The notes under the pieces: model-generated
Told to the model about the DNA's origin: nothing
Database searches by the model: none
What the model saw: the letters and a program-made list of their open reading frames with translations, nothing else
Program-made: the position numbers and the translations under genes
Source of the DNA: Stenotrophomonas maltophilia
GTDB lineage: Bacteria; Pseudomonadota; Gammaproteobacteria; Xanthomonadales; Xanthomonadaceae
Assembly (NCBI RefSeq): GCF_003970865.1
Contig: NZ_RXLZ01000051.1
Location: 1 to 34,758, forward strand
DNA length: 34,758 bases
Direction: 5' to 3'
Shown here: positions 1 through 7,203 of the stretch, one piece after another
Layout of the letters: the number at the start of each line of letters is the position of its first letter
Numbering within the stretch: position 1 is the stretch's first letter

Positions 1-99
1 GTGGAATACATCCAGTACTACAACGAAGAGCGCATCAAATTGAAATTGAAAGGCCTGAGCCCGGTAAAGTACCGGGAGCGGGCCCAATCGGCCGCCTGA
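1..99 (+). CDS. IS3-family transposase (OrfB), C-terminal fragment
   Basis: The frame open from base 1 encodes 32 residues and stops at 97-99. It contains YIQYYNEERIKLKLKGLSP followed by VKYRERAQSAA, the signature end of IS3-group OrfB DDE transposases (consensus near YI.YYN..RI...LKGLSPV.YR). The N-terminal part, including the catalytic DDE residues, lies upstream of the window. The fragment therefore identifies the family but says nothing about whether the element is intact. Confidence 0.85.
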   Translation: MEYIQYYNEERIKLKLKGLSPVKYRERAQSAA

Positions 100-122
100 C
101 CCCGTCCAAGTCTCGGGGGTCA
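1..122 (+). mobile_element. 3' end of an IS3-family insertion sequence (truncated by window start)
   Basis: The first 99 bases encode the C-terminus of an IS3-type transposase. Directly after and overlapping its stop is an imperfect palindrome (TGACCCCG at 97-104 against CGGGGGTCA at 114-122) ending in GGGGGTCA, as expected for the right terminal inverted repeat of an IS3-family element. The rest of the element lies outside the window, so the left end and target duplication cannot be seen. The contig probably breaks here because the IS is a multicopy repeat. The exact outer end is inferred. Confidence 0.7.
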
Positions 123-141
123 CTTCACCATGGGGGCTTGG

Positions 142-161
142 CCGCGGCATCCATGCCGCGG
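142..161. repeat. Perfect short inverted repeat (hairpin)
   Basis: CCGCGGCAT (142-150) and ATGCCGCGG (153-161) form a 9-bp perfect stem with a 2-nt loop, just after the IS end. No T-run follows, so it is not a clear intrinsic terminator. It resembles the palindromic repeats common between genes in Stenotrophomonas. Confidence 0.5.
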
Positions 162-235
162 ACACCCCTGCAACCGGACCCACCCCGCCTTCGACAGATT
201 TCCACGATCTGCCGGAACGGCATGAGCTGCTCCTG

Positions 236-259
236 GTGGGTGTCGACCTTGGTCGACAC
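236..259 (+). repeat. Degenerate SMAG-type palindromic repeat
   Basis: The stretch starts GTGGGTGTCGACC and folds on itself around TT (GTCGACC/GGTCGAC). It is a diverged form of the GTAGGTGCCGACC... class of SMAG repeats seen intact at 27623. Bases 100-516 otherwise hold no gene that can be supported: only the IS end, this element, the hairpin at 142-161 and the heptamer array at 324-358. Confidence 0.5.
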
Positions 260-323
260 GTTTGGGTCGGCACGGGCTCTGACCCCTGTGCGCAGATGAT
301 CATGTCTGTTCGATTCATTGACT

Positions 324-358
324 CCTGACTCCTGACGCCTAACGCCTGACGCCTGACT
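324..358 (+). repeat. Short tandem repeat, five 7-nt units
   Basis: Five consecutive heptamers read CCTGACT, CCTGACG, CCTAACG, CCTGACG, CCTGACT. They lie in the spacer between the IS end and the signalling operon. A coding role is unlikely. It could be a slippage-generated array whose copy number varies between strains. Confidence 0.6.
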
Positions 359-516
359 GGTTCCACGGAGCCTGCCTCGACGCCAGGCCGTGGGCGGCGG
401 TCATCGCAATGACATGTGGCCCCGGTACGGTTTGAGCCCGCTTGCTGGTCGCGCGCGGGCCGGGGTTCCGGTCGTGGTGCGCGTCCACTGCAGCTGCTGT
501 CGCTGCCGAGGGTCAT

Positions 517-1197
517 GTGTTCTACGTCAGGGGGCTGAATGGACACCATGCGGTCAGAACTTGGAAGGTGGCCATCGCCGCATGGCTGCTGCTGTCCTTT
601 GCCGCTGCCGCGCAGGATGGTGTTCATGCCTACGACATCCCCGCGCAGCCGCTGGAACAGGCGGTCGAGCGCTTCAGTGTCATCAGTGGGTGGTCGGTGA
701 TGTACCCGGGCGATCTTGCCGCGGGCCGCAGCAGCCATGCGCTGCGCGCCAGCCTGCCGCCGCTGCCCGCACTGCGCATGCTGTTGCAGGACTCCGGTAT
801 CGAGGCCGAGGTGATCGGCGAGCAGCGCGTGGTGCTGCGCCGGGGCACGCCCTCGGCCGCCGAATCCGGTGTCGGCGCCGAACTCCCGGATGCGGAACGT
901 CGGCATCGCTACGGCGGGTTGCAGCAGCGCCTGCGTGCAGCGTTCTGTGACGACCCGGAGATCGCGCCCGGCCGCTATGCCGCGACGCTGCGTTTCCGTG
1001 TCGACAGTGAAGGCCAGGTGCATGCGCCCGAGCTGTTGTCAGGCAGCGGCAGCGCCCGCCGCGATGCGCGCCTGCTGCAGGCGCTGCAGGGCCTGGTGCT
1101 GGCGCCCGAGGCCGCCGCGCTGCCGCAGCCGGTAACGCTGCAGATCCGACCTTCCGGCACCGACCACGACTGTGGCCGGCGCGCGCCCCTTCCATGA
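517..1197 (+). CDS. vreA: STN-domain periplasmic signalling protein with TonB-C-like C-terminus (VreA-like)
   Basis: From a GTG start at 517 the product has 226 residues: a hydrophobic signal segment (about 16-33, KVAIAAWLLLSFAAAA), then an STN (secretin/TonB short N-terminal) domain at about 38-108 beginning YDIPAQPLEQAVERFS. A second domain at about 128-212 (RYAATLRFRVDSEGQV..) resembles the TonB C-terminal fold. No beta-barrel follows, so it is not a normal TonB-dependent receptor. It lies 16 bases before an ECF sigma gene and is followed by a FecR gene, the arrangement of PUMA3 VreA-VreI-VreR in P. aeruginosa. Inferred role: periplasmic ligand sensing or signal transfer to FecR. The start is uncertain: the frame stays open upstream to a TTG at 442 and no clear Shine-Dalgarno decides it. 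Confidence 0.7.
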   Translation: MFYVRGLNGHHAVRTWKVAIAAWLLLSFAAAAQDGVHAYDIPAQPLEQAVERFSVISGWSVMYPGDLAAGRSSHALRASLPPLPALRMLLQDSGIEAEVIGEQRVVLRRGTPSAAESGVGAELPDAERRHRYGGLQQRLRAAFCDDPEIAPGRYAATLRFRVDSEGQVHAPELLSGSGSARRDARLLQALQGLVLAPEAAALPQPVTLQIRPSGTDHDCGRRAPLP

Positions 1198-1213
1198 CTT
1201 CAAGGATTCGAAC

Positions 1214-1744
1214 ATGAGCAACGGTACGGCTGGGGCAGTTGACCTGATGGACCACCTTCTGGGTGCCTACGATGAGCTGAAGCGCCGGTTGGTGCGCAAG
1301 CTGGGGTCGGAGGAGCTGGCCGGCGACGCGCTGCAGGACACCTGGATGCGCCTGAGTGCGCGCCGTGACCGTCTGGATGCCGTGCAGAACCCCGCGGCCT
1401 ACCTGCTGCGCATGGCGATGAATACCGTGATCGACCGCCAACGAGCAGATCACCGCCTGCTGAGCCTGGAGGAGGTGGATACGCTGATGGACATGGCCGA
1501 CCCTGCACCCGGCCCGGCGCAGGCGGCCGAACTGGACTTCGCACTGGAAGACATGGTCGGCCTGCTGCAGCGCATGCCCGAGCGCCGTCGCCGCATCCTG
1601 CTGGCGATCCGCGTCGATGGCCTGCAGCAGCGCGACGTCGCCGATCACCTTGGCGTGTCTCTGCGGCTGGTGCAGCGTGAGCTGAAGGCGGCCCAGGACT
1701 ACCTGGCCGAGCGCAGCGGGCAGGGGCGCCAGGTGCGGTTCTGA
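1214..1744 (+). CDS. vreI: ECF-family RNA polymerase sigma factor (FecI/VreI-like)
   Basis: 176 residues. Sigma-2 region at about 15-82 (LMDHLLGAYDELKRRL; DALQDTWMRL; NPAAYLLRMAMNTVIDRQRA) and sigma-4 region at about 115-165 (MPERRRRILLAIRVDGLQQRD, then VADHLGVSLRLVQRELKAA, a helix-turn-helix). Length and motifs are those of FecI-type iron-starvation/cell-surface-signalling ECF factors. The ATG at 1214 is preferred because AAGGA lies about 8 bases upstream and the start sits just after the preceding gene. The FecR gene follows after 69 bases, so activity is presumably held in check by that anti-sigma factor. By analogy with VreI it may drive the secretion genes downstream. Target promoters were not identified. 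Confidence 0.88.
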   Translation: MSNGTAGAVDLMDHLLGAYDELKRRLVRKLGSEELAGDALQDTWMRLSARRDRLDAVQNPAAYLLRMAMNTVIDRQRADHRLLSLEEVDTLMDMADPAPGPAQAAELDFALEDMVGLLQRMPERRRRILLAIRVDGLQQRDVADHLGVSLRLVQRELKAAQDYLAERSGQGRQVRF

Positions 1745-1782
1745 GCGACGGCATCCGTCTACACTTTGACGCCGAGCAGAAC

Positions 1783-1797
1783 CCCGCAGCGTGCGGG
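1783..1797 (+). other. Small hairpin between sigma and anti-sigma genes
   Basis: CCCGCA (1783-1788) and TGCGGG (1792-1797) form a 6-bp stem with a 3-nt loop in the 69-base gap before the FecR gene. No U-tract follows, so it is not a terminator. It might affect translation of the anti-sigma gene, whose start has no obvious Shine-Dalgarno. Weak evidence. Confidence 0.3.
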
Positions 1798-1813
1798 TCC
1801 GGCATGAGCCCCC

Positions 1814-2794
1814 ATGGATCCTGACGATCGCCCGCAACGCCCGCTGGATGCCGTCGAGCGTCAGGCCCACGCGTGGGTGGTGCGGCTGACCTCGGGCGAG
1901 GCGACCGCCGCCGACGGGCGCAGGTTCCGTACCTGGTGTGAGGCTGACCCGCGCCATCGCGAAGCGTTTGGCCGTGCGCGCCGGCAATGGGAGCAGGTAC
2001 GCCTTGCCGGCGAGCAGCTGCCCGCGGCCGCGCGTCAACCGGTGGCGCCGACGCCGGCCCAGCGCTGGAGCCGGCGCGCCTTCCTGGGCGCCGCGATTGC
2101 CGCCCCGGCCAGCCTGGTAGTGGTGGCGGCGATCCGCCCGCCGCTGGGGCTGTGGCCTTCGGTGACAGCCATGGCGGCCGATTTCCACACCGGCACCGGT
2201 GAACGTCTGCAGATCGCGCCCTTGCCACAGCTGAAGATCGAACTGGATACGCAGAGCAGCCTTCGCCGCCGCGCGGACGCGCAGGGCGAAGGCTTCGAGC
2301 TGGTGCAGGGCCAGGCCGCGATCGAGACCCAGGCCGGCCTGCGCCTGGCGTTGTTCGCGGGCCCGGGTTGCGTGATTGCCGATGAAGGCGCAGTGCGCCT
2401 GGATGTGCGCAACACCCACGGCCAGGTACGGGTGACCTGCCTGCAGGGCAGCGCCCGCATCGAGCATCCGCAGGGCCGGCTGCAGCTGCAGGCCGGCCAG
2501 CAGACCCACTATGACGAGCGCCTCAGTGGCGTGGTGGCCGAGGCCGTGGCTTCGGAGGTGAGCGCCTGGACCGAGGGCATGCTGGTGTTCCGCCGCGCAC
2601 CGCTGCGCGAGGTGGTGGACGAGATCAACCGCTACCGGCGTGGCAAGGTGCTGTTGGGTGAATCGGCGTTGGCGCGCGCGCCGGTCAGCGGCCGCTTCCG
2701 CATTGATGATCCGGATGCGGCACTGGAGCAGCTGCGACTGACGATGTCGCTGGATCTGCGTCGCTTTCCGGGTGGCATTGCCGTCCTTGGATAG
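1814..2794 (+). CDS. vreR: FecR-family anti-sigma factor (VreR-like)
   Basis: 326 residues in the usual FecR layout: cytoplasmic DUF4880-type N-terminus (about 10-62; AHAWVVRLTSGEATAADGRR then FRTWCEADPRHREAF), one membrane segment at about 87-107 (RRAFLGAAIAAPASLVVVAAI), a periplasmic FecR domain at about 125-215, and a DUF4974/STN-like end at about 255-325 (FRRAPLREVVDEINRYRRGK). Proteins of this family bind their partner sigma factor in the cytoplasm and receive a signal in the periplasm from an STN domain. The STN protein and ECF sigma factor encoded just upstream are the obvious partners. The twin-arginine before the membrane segment is in line with the common FecR membrane-insertion signal. 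Confidence 0.9.
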   Translation: MDPDDRPQRPLDAVERQAHAWVVRLTSGEATAADGRRFRTWCEADPRHREAFGRARRQWEQVRLAGEQLPAAARQPVAPTPAQRWSRRAFLGAAIAAPASLVVVAAIRPPLGLWPSVTAMAADFHTGTGERLQIAPLPQLKIELDTQSSLRRRADAQGEGFELVQGQAAIETQAGLRLALFAGPGCVIADEGAVRLDVRNTHGQVRVTCLQGSARIEHPQGRLQLQAGQQTHYDERLSGVVAEAVASEVSAWTEGMLVFRRAPLREVVDEINRYRRGKVLLGESALARAPVSGRFRIDDPDAALEQLRLTMSLDLRRFPGGIAVLG

Positions 2795-2852
2795 ATGAAG
2801 ACGCTGGCCGTGCGCACCGCGCAGGGCTGTTGCAAGCAAGGAGAAGCCAAGG

Positions 2853-3404
2853 ATGCGCAACGAGACCATCGGTGTGCTGGATCTGCGTCGCAATCTGTCG
2901 GCGCTGCTGGAAACCACGCAGCGACGGCCGTTGATGGTGCATCGCTATGGCTCGCCATGGGTGTGCGTGGTGTCCGATGCGCAGTGGCAGCGACAGGCGG
3001 TGCTGCTGGATTTCGATCCGCAGTCGCACCCGCTGGCGATGCTGCTGCGGCTGCAGCAGCACGCGCTGCCCCTGGCTGAAGCCGGGGCGCTGCCGCCCGC
3101 GGCGCTTGCACGCGCACTGCTGTTGATGGACATGCATGGCCTTGGGGATCTCGCACAGTTGCACGACCAGGTGCTTCACCATCGCCTCTGGCATTGGTTC
3201 GTAGCAGGCACCCATGGTGTGATGGACGGCTGGCAGCTGCCGGCGCTGCGGGTTGCGATGGCGTCATGGTTCGATGACGTGGACATGTCCAATGCGCTGG
3301 CAACATTCGCCGCGCGCAGCGACGTGGCGATACTGGCACGCCGTTGTGGAGGCGAAGCGCCGCGGCTGGAGCGCGAAGCCTGCAGGCAGATGACGCTGCG
3401 ATGA
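2853..3404 (+). CDS. PhdA-like protein: Phd-type N-terminus joined to transposase-N-terminal-like domain, copy 1
   Basis: 183 residues. Residues 5-45 (TIGVLDLRRNLSALLETTQR, then RPLMVHRYGSPWVCVVSDAQW) match the antitoxin Phd/YefM pattern: short strand, helix with RRNLS, then a R-(Y/H)-G-x-P-x-x-V hairpin. Residues about 84-155 are helical (LARALLLMDMHGLGDL; HHRLWHWFVAG) and resemble the N-terminal DUF772-type domain of IS5-like transposases, without any DDE catalytic domain. A strong Shine-Dalgarno (AAGGAG at about 2839) precedes the ATG. It is a paralogue of the next gene. No toxin gene is adjacent. Positionally it fits PhdA (prevent-host-death protein A) of the P. aeruginosa PUMA3 locus, but it lies before gspG rather than beside tpsB. 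Function unknown; a DNA-binding or regulatory role is inferred. Confidence 0.65.
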   Translation: MRNETIGVLDLRRNLSALLETTQRRPLMVHRYGSPWVCVVSDAQWQRQAVLLDFDPQSHPLAMLLRLQQHALPLAEAGALPPAALARALLLMDMHGLGDLAQLHDQVLHHRLWHWFVAGTHGVMDGWQLPALRVAMASWFDDVDMSNALATFAARSDVAILARRCGGEAPRLEREACRQMTLR

Positions 3405-3524
3405 CGTTGCCGATGAAGCGCCACGCAGTGCACAGAGCTGCATGCGCGCTGTCGCTTCACCTGCCTTGCTGACGTCTTCTCCAGAGTACGACGCACCACG
3501 CGTCGCGGAGCACGGGCGGCGCCG

Positions 3525-4109
3525 ATGGCAGACAGTCGCAGGATCAGCATGCTGGAGCTGGATCGTCACCTGAGCCAGTCACTGGAGCAGGCGCGGCACA
3601 CGCCATTGAATGTGCAGCGCTACGGGCACTCCTGGGTCTGGGTGCTGTCCAGTGACGCCTGGGCGGACGCGGCGCGCTGGGCGGCACTGGATGGTAGTGC
3701 GCACCCACTGGTGGCGCTGCGAAAAGCCCTCGACCTGCAGCTGCGGCCCTGGCCCGAGGCGGCCATGAGCTCGCTGCCGCTTGAAGCTGGCGATGCGCGG
3801 CTGTTGCAGCGCGCGGCCCTGCTGGTGGTCGTGCGCGGTCTGAACAGTGCCCAGCGCGTGTACGACGACCTGCGCTATCACCAGGCCTATCGGTTGTTCA
3901 TCGGCCTCGATCATGGAACAGCGTGGTCGCCGATGCAGTGCGTGCGCCTGCTGCAGGCCTGCGCGCACCCGTTGCTGCGCGGCTGCATCGACGATGCGCT
4001 GGCCAGCGTGCCGCCGCACCTGTTCGAGTCTGCATGTGCCCCGGCTGCACGTGTTGCGCCTGCACAGGCACACGCGCAGCGGATTTCCGGCGGATGTTTA
4101 TCGTACTGA
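3525..4109 (+). CDS. PhdA-like protein: Phd-type N-terminus joined to transposase-N-terminal-like domain, copy 2
   Basis: 194 residues. Residues 7-47 (ISMLELDRHLSQSLEQARHT, then PLNVQRYGHSWVWVLSSDAW) are Phd-like. Residues about 93-160 (LLQRAALLVVVRGLNSAQ; DDLRYHQAYRLFIGLD; CVRLLQACAHPLL) look like the DUF772 N-terminal domain of IS5/IS1182-type transposases (pattern LLL..YGLS..E....L.YN.AYR.FLGL). The alanine- and cysteine-bearing tail (165-194) is unlike copy 1. The two copies align across both halves, so they arose by duplication. The gap to copy 1 is 120 bases and to gspG 57 bases, so it may be co-transcribed with the secretion operon. No toxin gene is adjacent. Function unknown. Confidence 0.65.
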   Translation: MADSRRISMLELDRHLSQSLEQARHTPLNVQRYGHSWVWVLSSDAWADAARWAALDGSAHPLVALRKALDLQLRPWPEAAMSSLPLEAGDARLLQRAALLVVVRGLNSAQRVYDDLRYHQAYRLFIGLDHGTAWSPMQCVRLLQACAHPLLRGCIDDALASVPPHLFESACAPAARVAPAQAHAQRISGGCLSY

Positions 4110-4166
4110 CACATGCACCGCTGACCATGGCGCAGCGGTCTCTTCCAGGATGACGAGGGCGGAACA

Positions 4167-4604
4167 ATGGCAAGGCAGGTTCGTGGTCGCAGGGCTCGGC
4201 AGCAGGGTTTCAGCCTGATCGAGATCATGGTGGTGGTGGTGATCATCGGCATCCTCGCCGCATTGATCGTGCCGCGGTTGATGGACCGTCCCGACCAGGC
4301 GCGCGTAGTGGCGGCGCGCCAGGACATCGCTGCATTGATGCAGGCGTTGAAACTGTTCAAGCTGGACAACGGACGCTATCCCAGTGCCGAGCAGGGCCTG
4401 CAGGCGCTGGTGAAGCCACCGCAGGGCGGTGGCGCGATGCCGGTCACGCCCTATCTGGATCGCCTGCCCAATGACCCGTGGGGCCATCCGTACCAGTATC
4501 AGATACCAGGCACCCACGGCGACATCGATGTGTTCTCGCTGGGTGCGGACAGCAAGCCCGGTGGCGACGCCGGGAACGCGGACATCGGCTCCTGGCAGCT
4601 GTGA
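4167..4604 (+). CDS. gspG: Type II secretion major pseudopilin GspG (HxcT-like)
   Basis: 145 residues, normal for GspG. The type IV prepilin signal is cleaved after G14 (QQG|FSLIEIMVVVVIIGILA), leaving Phe+1 and the conserved Glu+5 (E19). The C-terminal part has the family's YP..EQGLQALV and LPNDPWGHPYQY motifs and a calcium-loop-like DVFSLGADSKPGG. It forms the periplasmic pseudopilus that pushes substrates through the secretin. The ATG at 4167 has GAGGGCGG about 8 bases upstream. It is the first gene of the G-K-L-M-D-E-F operon, the gene order of P. aeruginosa hxcT-X-Y-Z-Q-R-S. No prepilin peptidase gene is in the window, so the shared type IV pilus peptidase is presumably used. Confidence 0.95.
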   Translation: MARQVRGRRARQQGFSLIEIMVVVVIIGILAALIVPRLMDRPDQARVVAARQDIAALMQALKLFKLDNGRYPSAEQGLQALVKPPQGGGAMPVTPYLDRLPNDPWGHPYQYQIPGTHGDIDVFSLGADSKPGGDAGNADIGSWQL

Positions 4605-4613
4605 GGCAGGCCG

Positions 4614-5519
4614 ATGTCAGCCCGGATGCGTTCTGTTTCGAGTGTCCGTCAACGTGGCATGGCGGTGATCGTCGCCCTGCTGGTGGTGGCGCTGGTGGCG
4701 GTGATTGCCACGGCACTGCTGACCCGGCAGTCGGCCCAGCTGCGTGCGCTGCGTGGCGATCAGCTGCGCGCACAGGTACGCATGGCCGTGGACGCAACGC
4801 TGGAGCGTGCGGCGCAGCAGCTGCGTGAGGATGTAAAGGAACAGCTGACCACGGTACGCAGCGGGCGCTGGACGCGCCCATTGGAGCTGCAGGCGCCGTT
4901 GCCGGTGCAGCTGCAGCTGGTCGATGCGCAGTCGATGTTCAACCTACGCAACCTTCTTGCGCATGGCAGGCCGGACCCCGAGGCGCGGCGCGCGTTCATC
5001 GCGTTGTGTGCCGGGCAGGGGCTGGGCCAGGGCGCCTGCGCATCCGCCGCGGACCACATCCAGGCGCGCCTGCGCGATGGCGACATCCAGGCGCAGGCTC
5101 CGCTGCCGCGCGAATCACTGATCGAACAGGCGTTGCCTGGTGCCGATCCGGTGGCGTTGCAGGCGCTGGCGCGGCGCACCGTGGTGTTGCCGGCGCAGAC
5201 CCTGGTCAACGCCAACACCAGCGACCTGCGCGTTCTGCAGGCGGTGACGCCCGCGGTCGAGCCGGCACGGCTGCAGGCGCTGCTCGGTGAGCGCGATGCT
5301 GGCCATTGGCTGCTCAATCGCGGCGACATCGCCAACCGACTCCAACTGAGCAACGAACAGATGGCCGTGCTTCCCCTGGGTATCCATAGCGAATGGTTCC
5401 TGGCCGTCGGCCAGGTGCAGGCTGACGGCAGCGCGGTCGAATTTCGCGCGCTGTTGTGGCGCGAATACCGCGACGATGGGGTGCGTGTGCAACGGGTGTG
5501 GACGAGGATCGGCGCATGA
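4614..5519 (+). CDS. gspK: Type II secretion minor pseudopilin GspK (HxcX-like)
   Basis: 301 residues. The prepilin-like leader is cleaved after G15 (RQRG|MAVIVALLVVALVAV). The absence of Glu+5 is normal for GspK, the tip pseudopilin. Further family motifs are LVDAQSMFNLRNLL (about 102-115) and the VNANTSDLRVLQAV stretch near 205. It caps the H-I-J-K tip complex, whose other members lie far downstream on the opposite strand (28065-29481). The gap to gspG is 9 bases and its stop overlaps the gspL start as ATGA, indicating translational coupling. Confidence 0.92.
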   Translation: MSARMRSVSSVRQRGMAVIVALLVVALVAVIATALLTRQSAQLRALRGDQLRAQVRMAVDATLERAAQQLREDVKEQLTTVRSGRWTRPLELQAPLPVQLQLVDAQSMFNLRNLLAHGRPDPEARRAFIALCAGQGLGQGACASAADHIQARLRDGDIQAQAPLPRESLIEQALPGADPVALQALARRTVVLPAQTLVNANTSDLRVLQAVTPAVEPARLQALLGERDAGHWLLNRGDIANRLQLSNEQMAVLPLGIHSEWFLAVGQVQADGSAVEFRALLWREYRDDGVRVQRVWTRIGA

Positions 5520-6679
5520 ACGTGCAGCTTCGGGTGCGCCTGCCGGCGCTGGAGCACCTGCGCGCCGACAGCGCGGTGGACTGGGCGCAGCTGCACAAGG
5601 GCCAGATGCTGGCTCACGGTCGCGACACGCTGGCGGCGCTGGGCCTGCGGCATCCGCAGGCCGCGGTGCACGCCTGCCTCGATCCGAACGACCTGATCCT
5701 GCTGGAACTGCAGCTGCCGCCGTTGTCCGGGCGCCGCCTGCAGTCGGCGCTGCAGGGTGAGGTGGAGGCGATGCTGCTGGATGACCTGCAGGAGGTGGCG
5801 CTGGCCCACGGTGCGCAGGCAGCAGACGGCACGGTTCCGGTGGCCTGGCTCGGCCAGCAGGCCATCGCGCAGGCGCAGCAGCTGCTGGCCTCGTGTGCGC
5901 TGCAGCTGCAGGCGCTGTATCCGACGCCGTTGCTGCTGCCCTGGCAGGATGGCCATGCCACGCTGCAGGTCAGCGGCGAGCACCTGCTGGTACGCAGCGG
6001 GCGCGATCGGGGTTTCGTTCAATGGTATGGCGGACGTGATGCCTGTGCGGTGATGCAGGCGCTGGCCGTGCGCCTGCAACAGGCCGGCGTGCAGGCTGTG
6101 CAGTGGATCGATGGTGTGCCGCCGACGTGGCCGGACAGCCTGCCGGCCACCGCCGTCACGCATGAACAGCAGACCTCTGGCCCCTTGCCAGGCTGGTCAT
6201 TGCCGCTGCCCGGCGCAGGCCGGCAAGCACCGCGACTGGCGATCGGCCTGGCACTGGCAGCAGTGCTGCTGGCTGCACTCGGCCTGCAGCTCCAGGTCTC
6301 GCGTTGGCGGATCGAGGGTGAAGCGCTGCAACAGGACATGGCGCGCCAGTTCAGCGCACGCTTCCCGGAGATCACCGACGTGGTGGACCCGGTGTTGCAG
6401 GCAAGGCGAGCACTGGCCGTGCCACTGCCGGCGCCGCCGTTGCCGCCGCTGCAGCGTCAGGTGGCCGGCACGCTGCAGGCGGTTCCGGAGCTGGCAGGGC
6501 AGGTGCGCAGCCTGCATTACCAACCGGGCCAGCTGGACGTGGAGCTGGATGCCGATGCCCAGGCATTGGCCGACGATCCGCAGCGGCTTGAGCACTGGCA
6601 GCAGGCGGTGCAGGCGCAGGGCCTGCAGCTGGCGCGCGAAGCCGGTGGACGCCTGCGGGTGAGCGGAGCTGGACAGTGA
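5516..6679 (+). CDS. gspL: Type II secretion inner-membrane protein GspL (HxcY-like)
   Basis: 387 residues from the ATG at 5516, chosen because it overlaps the gspK stop (ATGA) and removes a 20-residue non-conserved extension. The N-terminal cytoplasmic actin-like domain (1-235) normally binds GspE. One membrane segment follows at about 241-260 (LAIGLALAAVLLAALGLQLQ), then a ferredoxin-like periplasmic domain that pairs with GspM. The sequence is poorly conserved, as usual for GspL; the call rests on topology, length and operon position between gspK and gspM. Its stop overlaps the GTG of gspM. Confidence 0.88.
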   Translation: MNVQLRVRLPALEHLRADSAVDWAQLHKGQMLAHGRDTLAALGLRHPQAAVHACLDPNDLILLELQLPPLSGRRLQSALQGEVEAMLLDDLQEVALAHGAQAADGTVPVAWLGQQAIAQAQQLLASCALQLQALYPTPLLLPWQDGHATLQVSGEHLLVRSGRDRGFVQWYGGRDACAVMQALAVRLQQAGVQAVQWIDGVPPTWPDSLPATAVTHEQQTSGPLPGWSLPLPGAGRQAPRLAIGLALAAVLLAALGLQLQVSRWRIEGEALQQDMARQFSARFPEITDVVDPVLQARRALAVPLPAPPLPPLQRQVAGTLQAVPELAGQVRSLHYQPGQLDVELDADAQALADDPQRLEHWQQAVQAQGLQLAREAGGRLRVSGAGQ

Positions 6680-7203
6680 CGACCCGCACCCTGCGACTGG
6701 GCGGGGAACTGGCGGGCCTGCAGCAGCGGTGGCAGCGCCTGCCACCGCGCGACCGGCTGATGCTGTGGGTGATGGTGGTGGCGCTGCTGGCGGCGGGTCT
6801 GTGGATGTTGTGGCTGGAGCCGCTGCTGAAGCAGCGCACGCACTGGCAGGCCGAGCTGCCGCGGCTGCAGGCGCAGTCCCGCGCACTGGCACCGCTGCTG
6901 CGCGCCCGTGAGCGCCAGCAGCTGGCGCAGGGTCAGCACCCGACACTGGCCGGGCTGCGCGATGGCATCAAGACCGCCGGCCTTGCCGACGGCCTGCATA
7001 TCGAAGCGCGCGACGGGCATTGGCACCTGCAGGTGCAGGCAGTGCCCGCCGACGCGCTGTGGAACTGGCTGCTGCCCGTGCTGGCCGATCCGGCCATCGA
7101 ACTGCAGCAGCTGCAACTGACACGCACAGGGGATGCGAACATGCCGGCGGCACGGATTTCCGGAAACATCGTGATGGCGCTCAACGTGGGTGCCCACCCA
7201 TGA
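6676..7203 (+). CDS. gspM: Type II secretion inner-membrane protein GspM (HxcZ-like)
   Basis: 175 residues with a GTG start at 6676 overlapping the gspL stop (GTGA). Short cytoplasmic N-terminus (LQQRWQRLPPRDRLML), one membrane segment at about 31-50 (LWVMVVALLAAGLWMLWLEP), then a periplasmic ferredoxin-like domain (about 90-170) ending in the family's strand-rich NIVMALNV. It partners GspL in the inner-membrane platform. The stop overlaps the gspD start as ATGA, again showing tight coupling. Confidence 0.87.
   Translation: MTTRTLRLGGELAGLQQRWQRLPPRDRLMLWVMVVALLAAGLWMLWLEPLLKQRTHWQAELPRLQAQSRALAPLLRARERQQLAQGQHPTLAGLRDGIKTAGLADGLHIEARDGHWHLQVQAVPADALWNWLLPVLADPAIELQQLQLTRTGDANMPAARISGNIVMALNVGAHP

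Noticed and set aside
683..2917. Long minus-strand open frame opposite the STN, sigma and FecR genes
   Set aside because: Same high-GC shadow effect. It covers three well-supported plus-strand genes and encodes no recognisable protein.
2853..4109. Toxin-antitoxin operon
   Set aside because: Only Phd-like (antitoxin-type) N-termini are seen. No Doc-, RelE- or PIN-type toxin is encoded beside either gene; the two genes are paralogues of each other.
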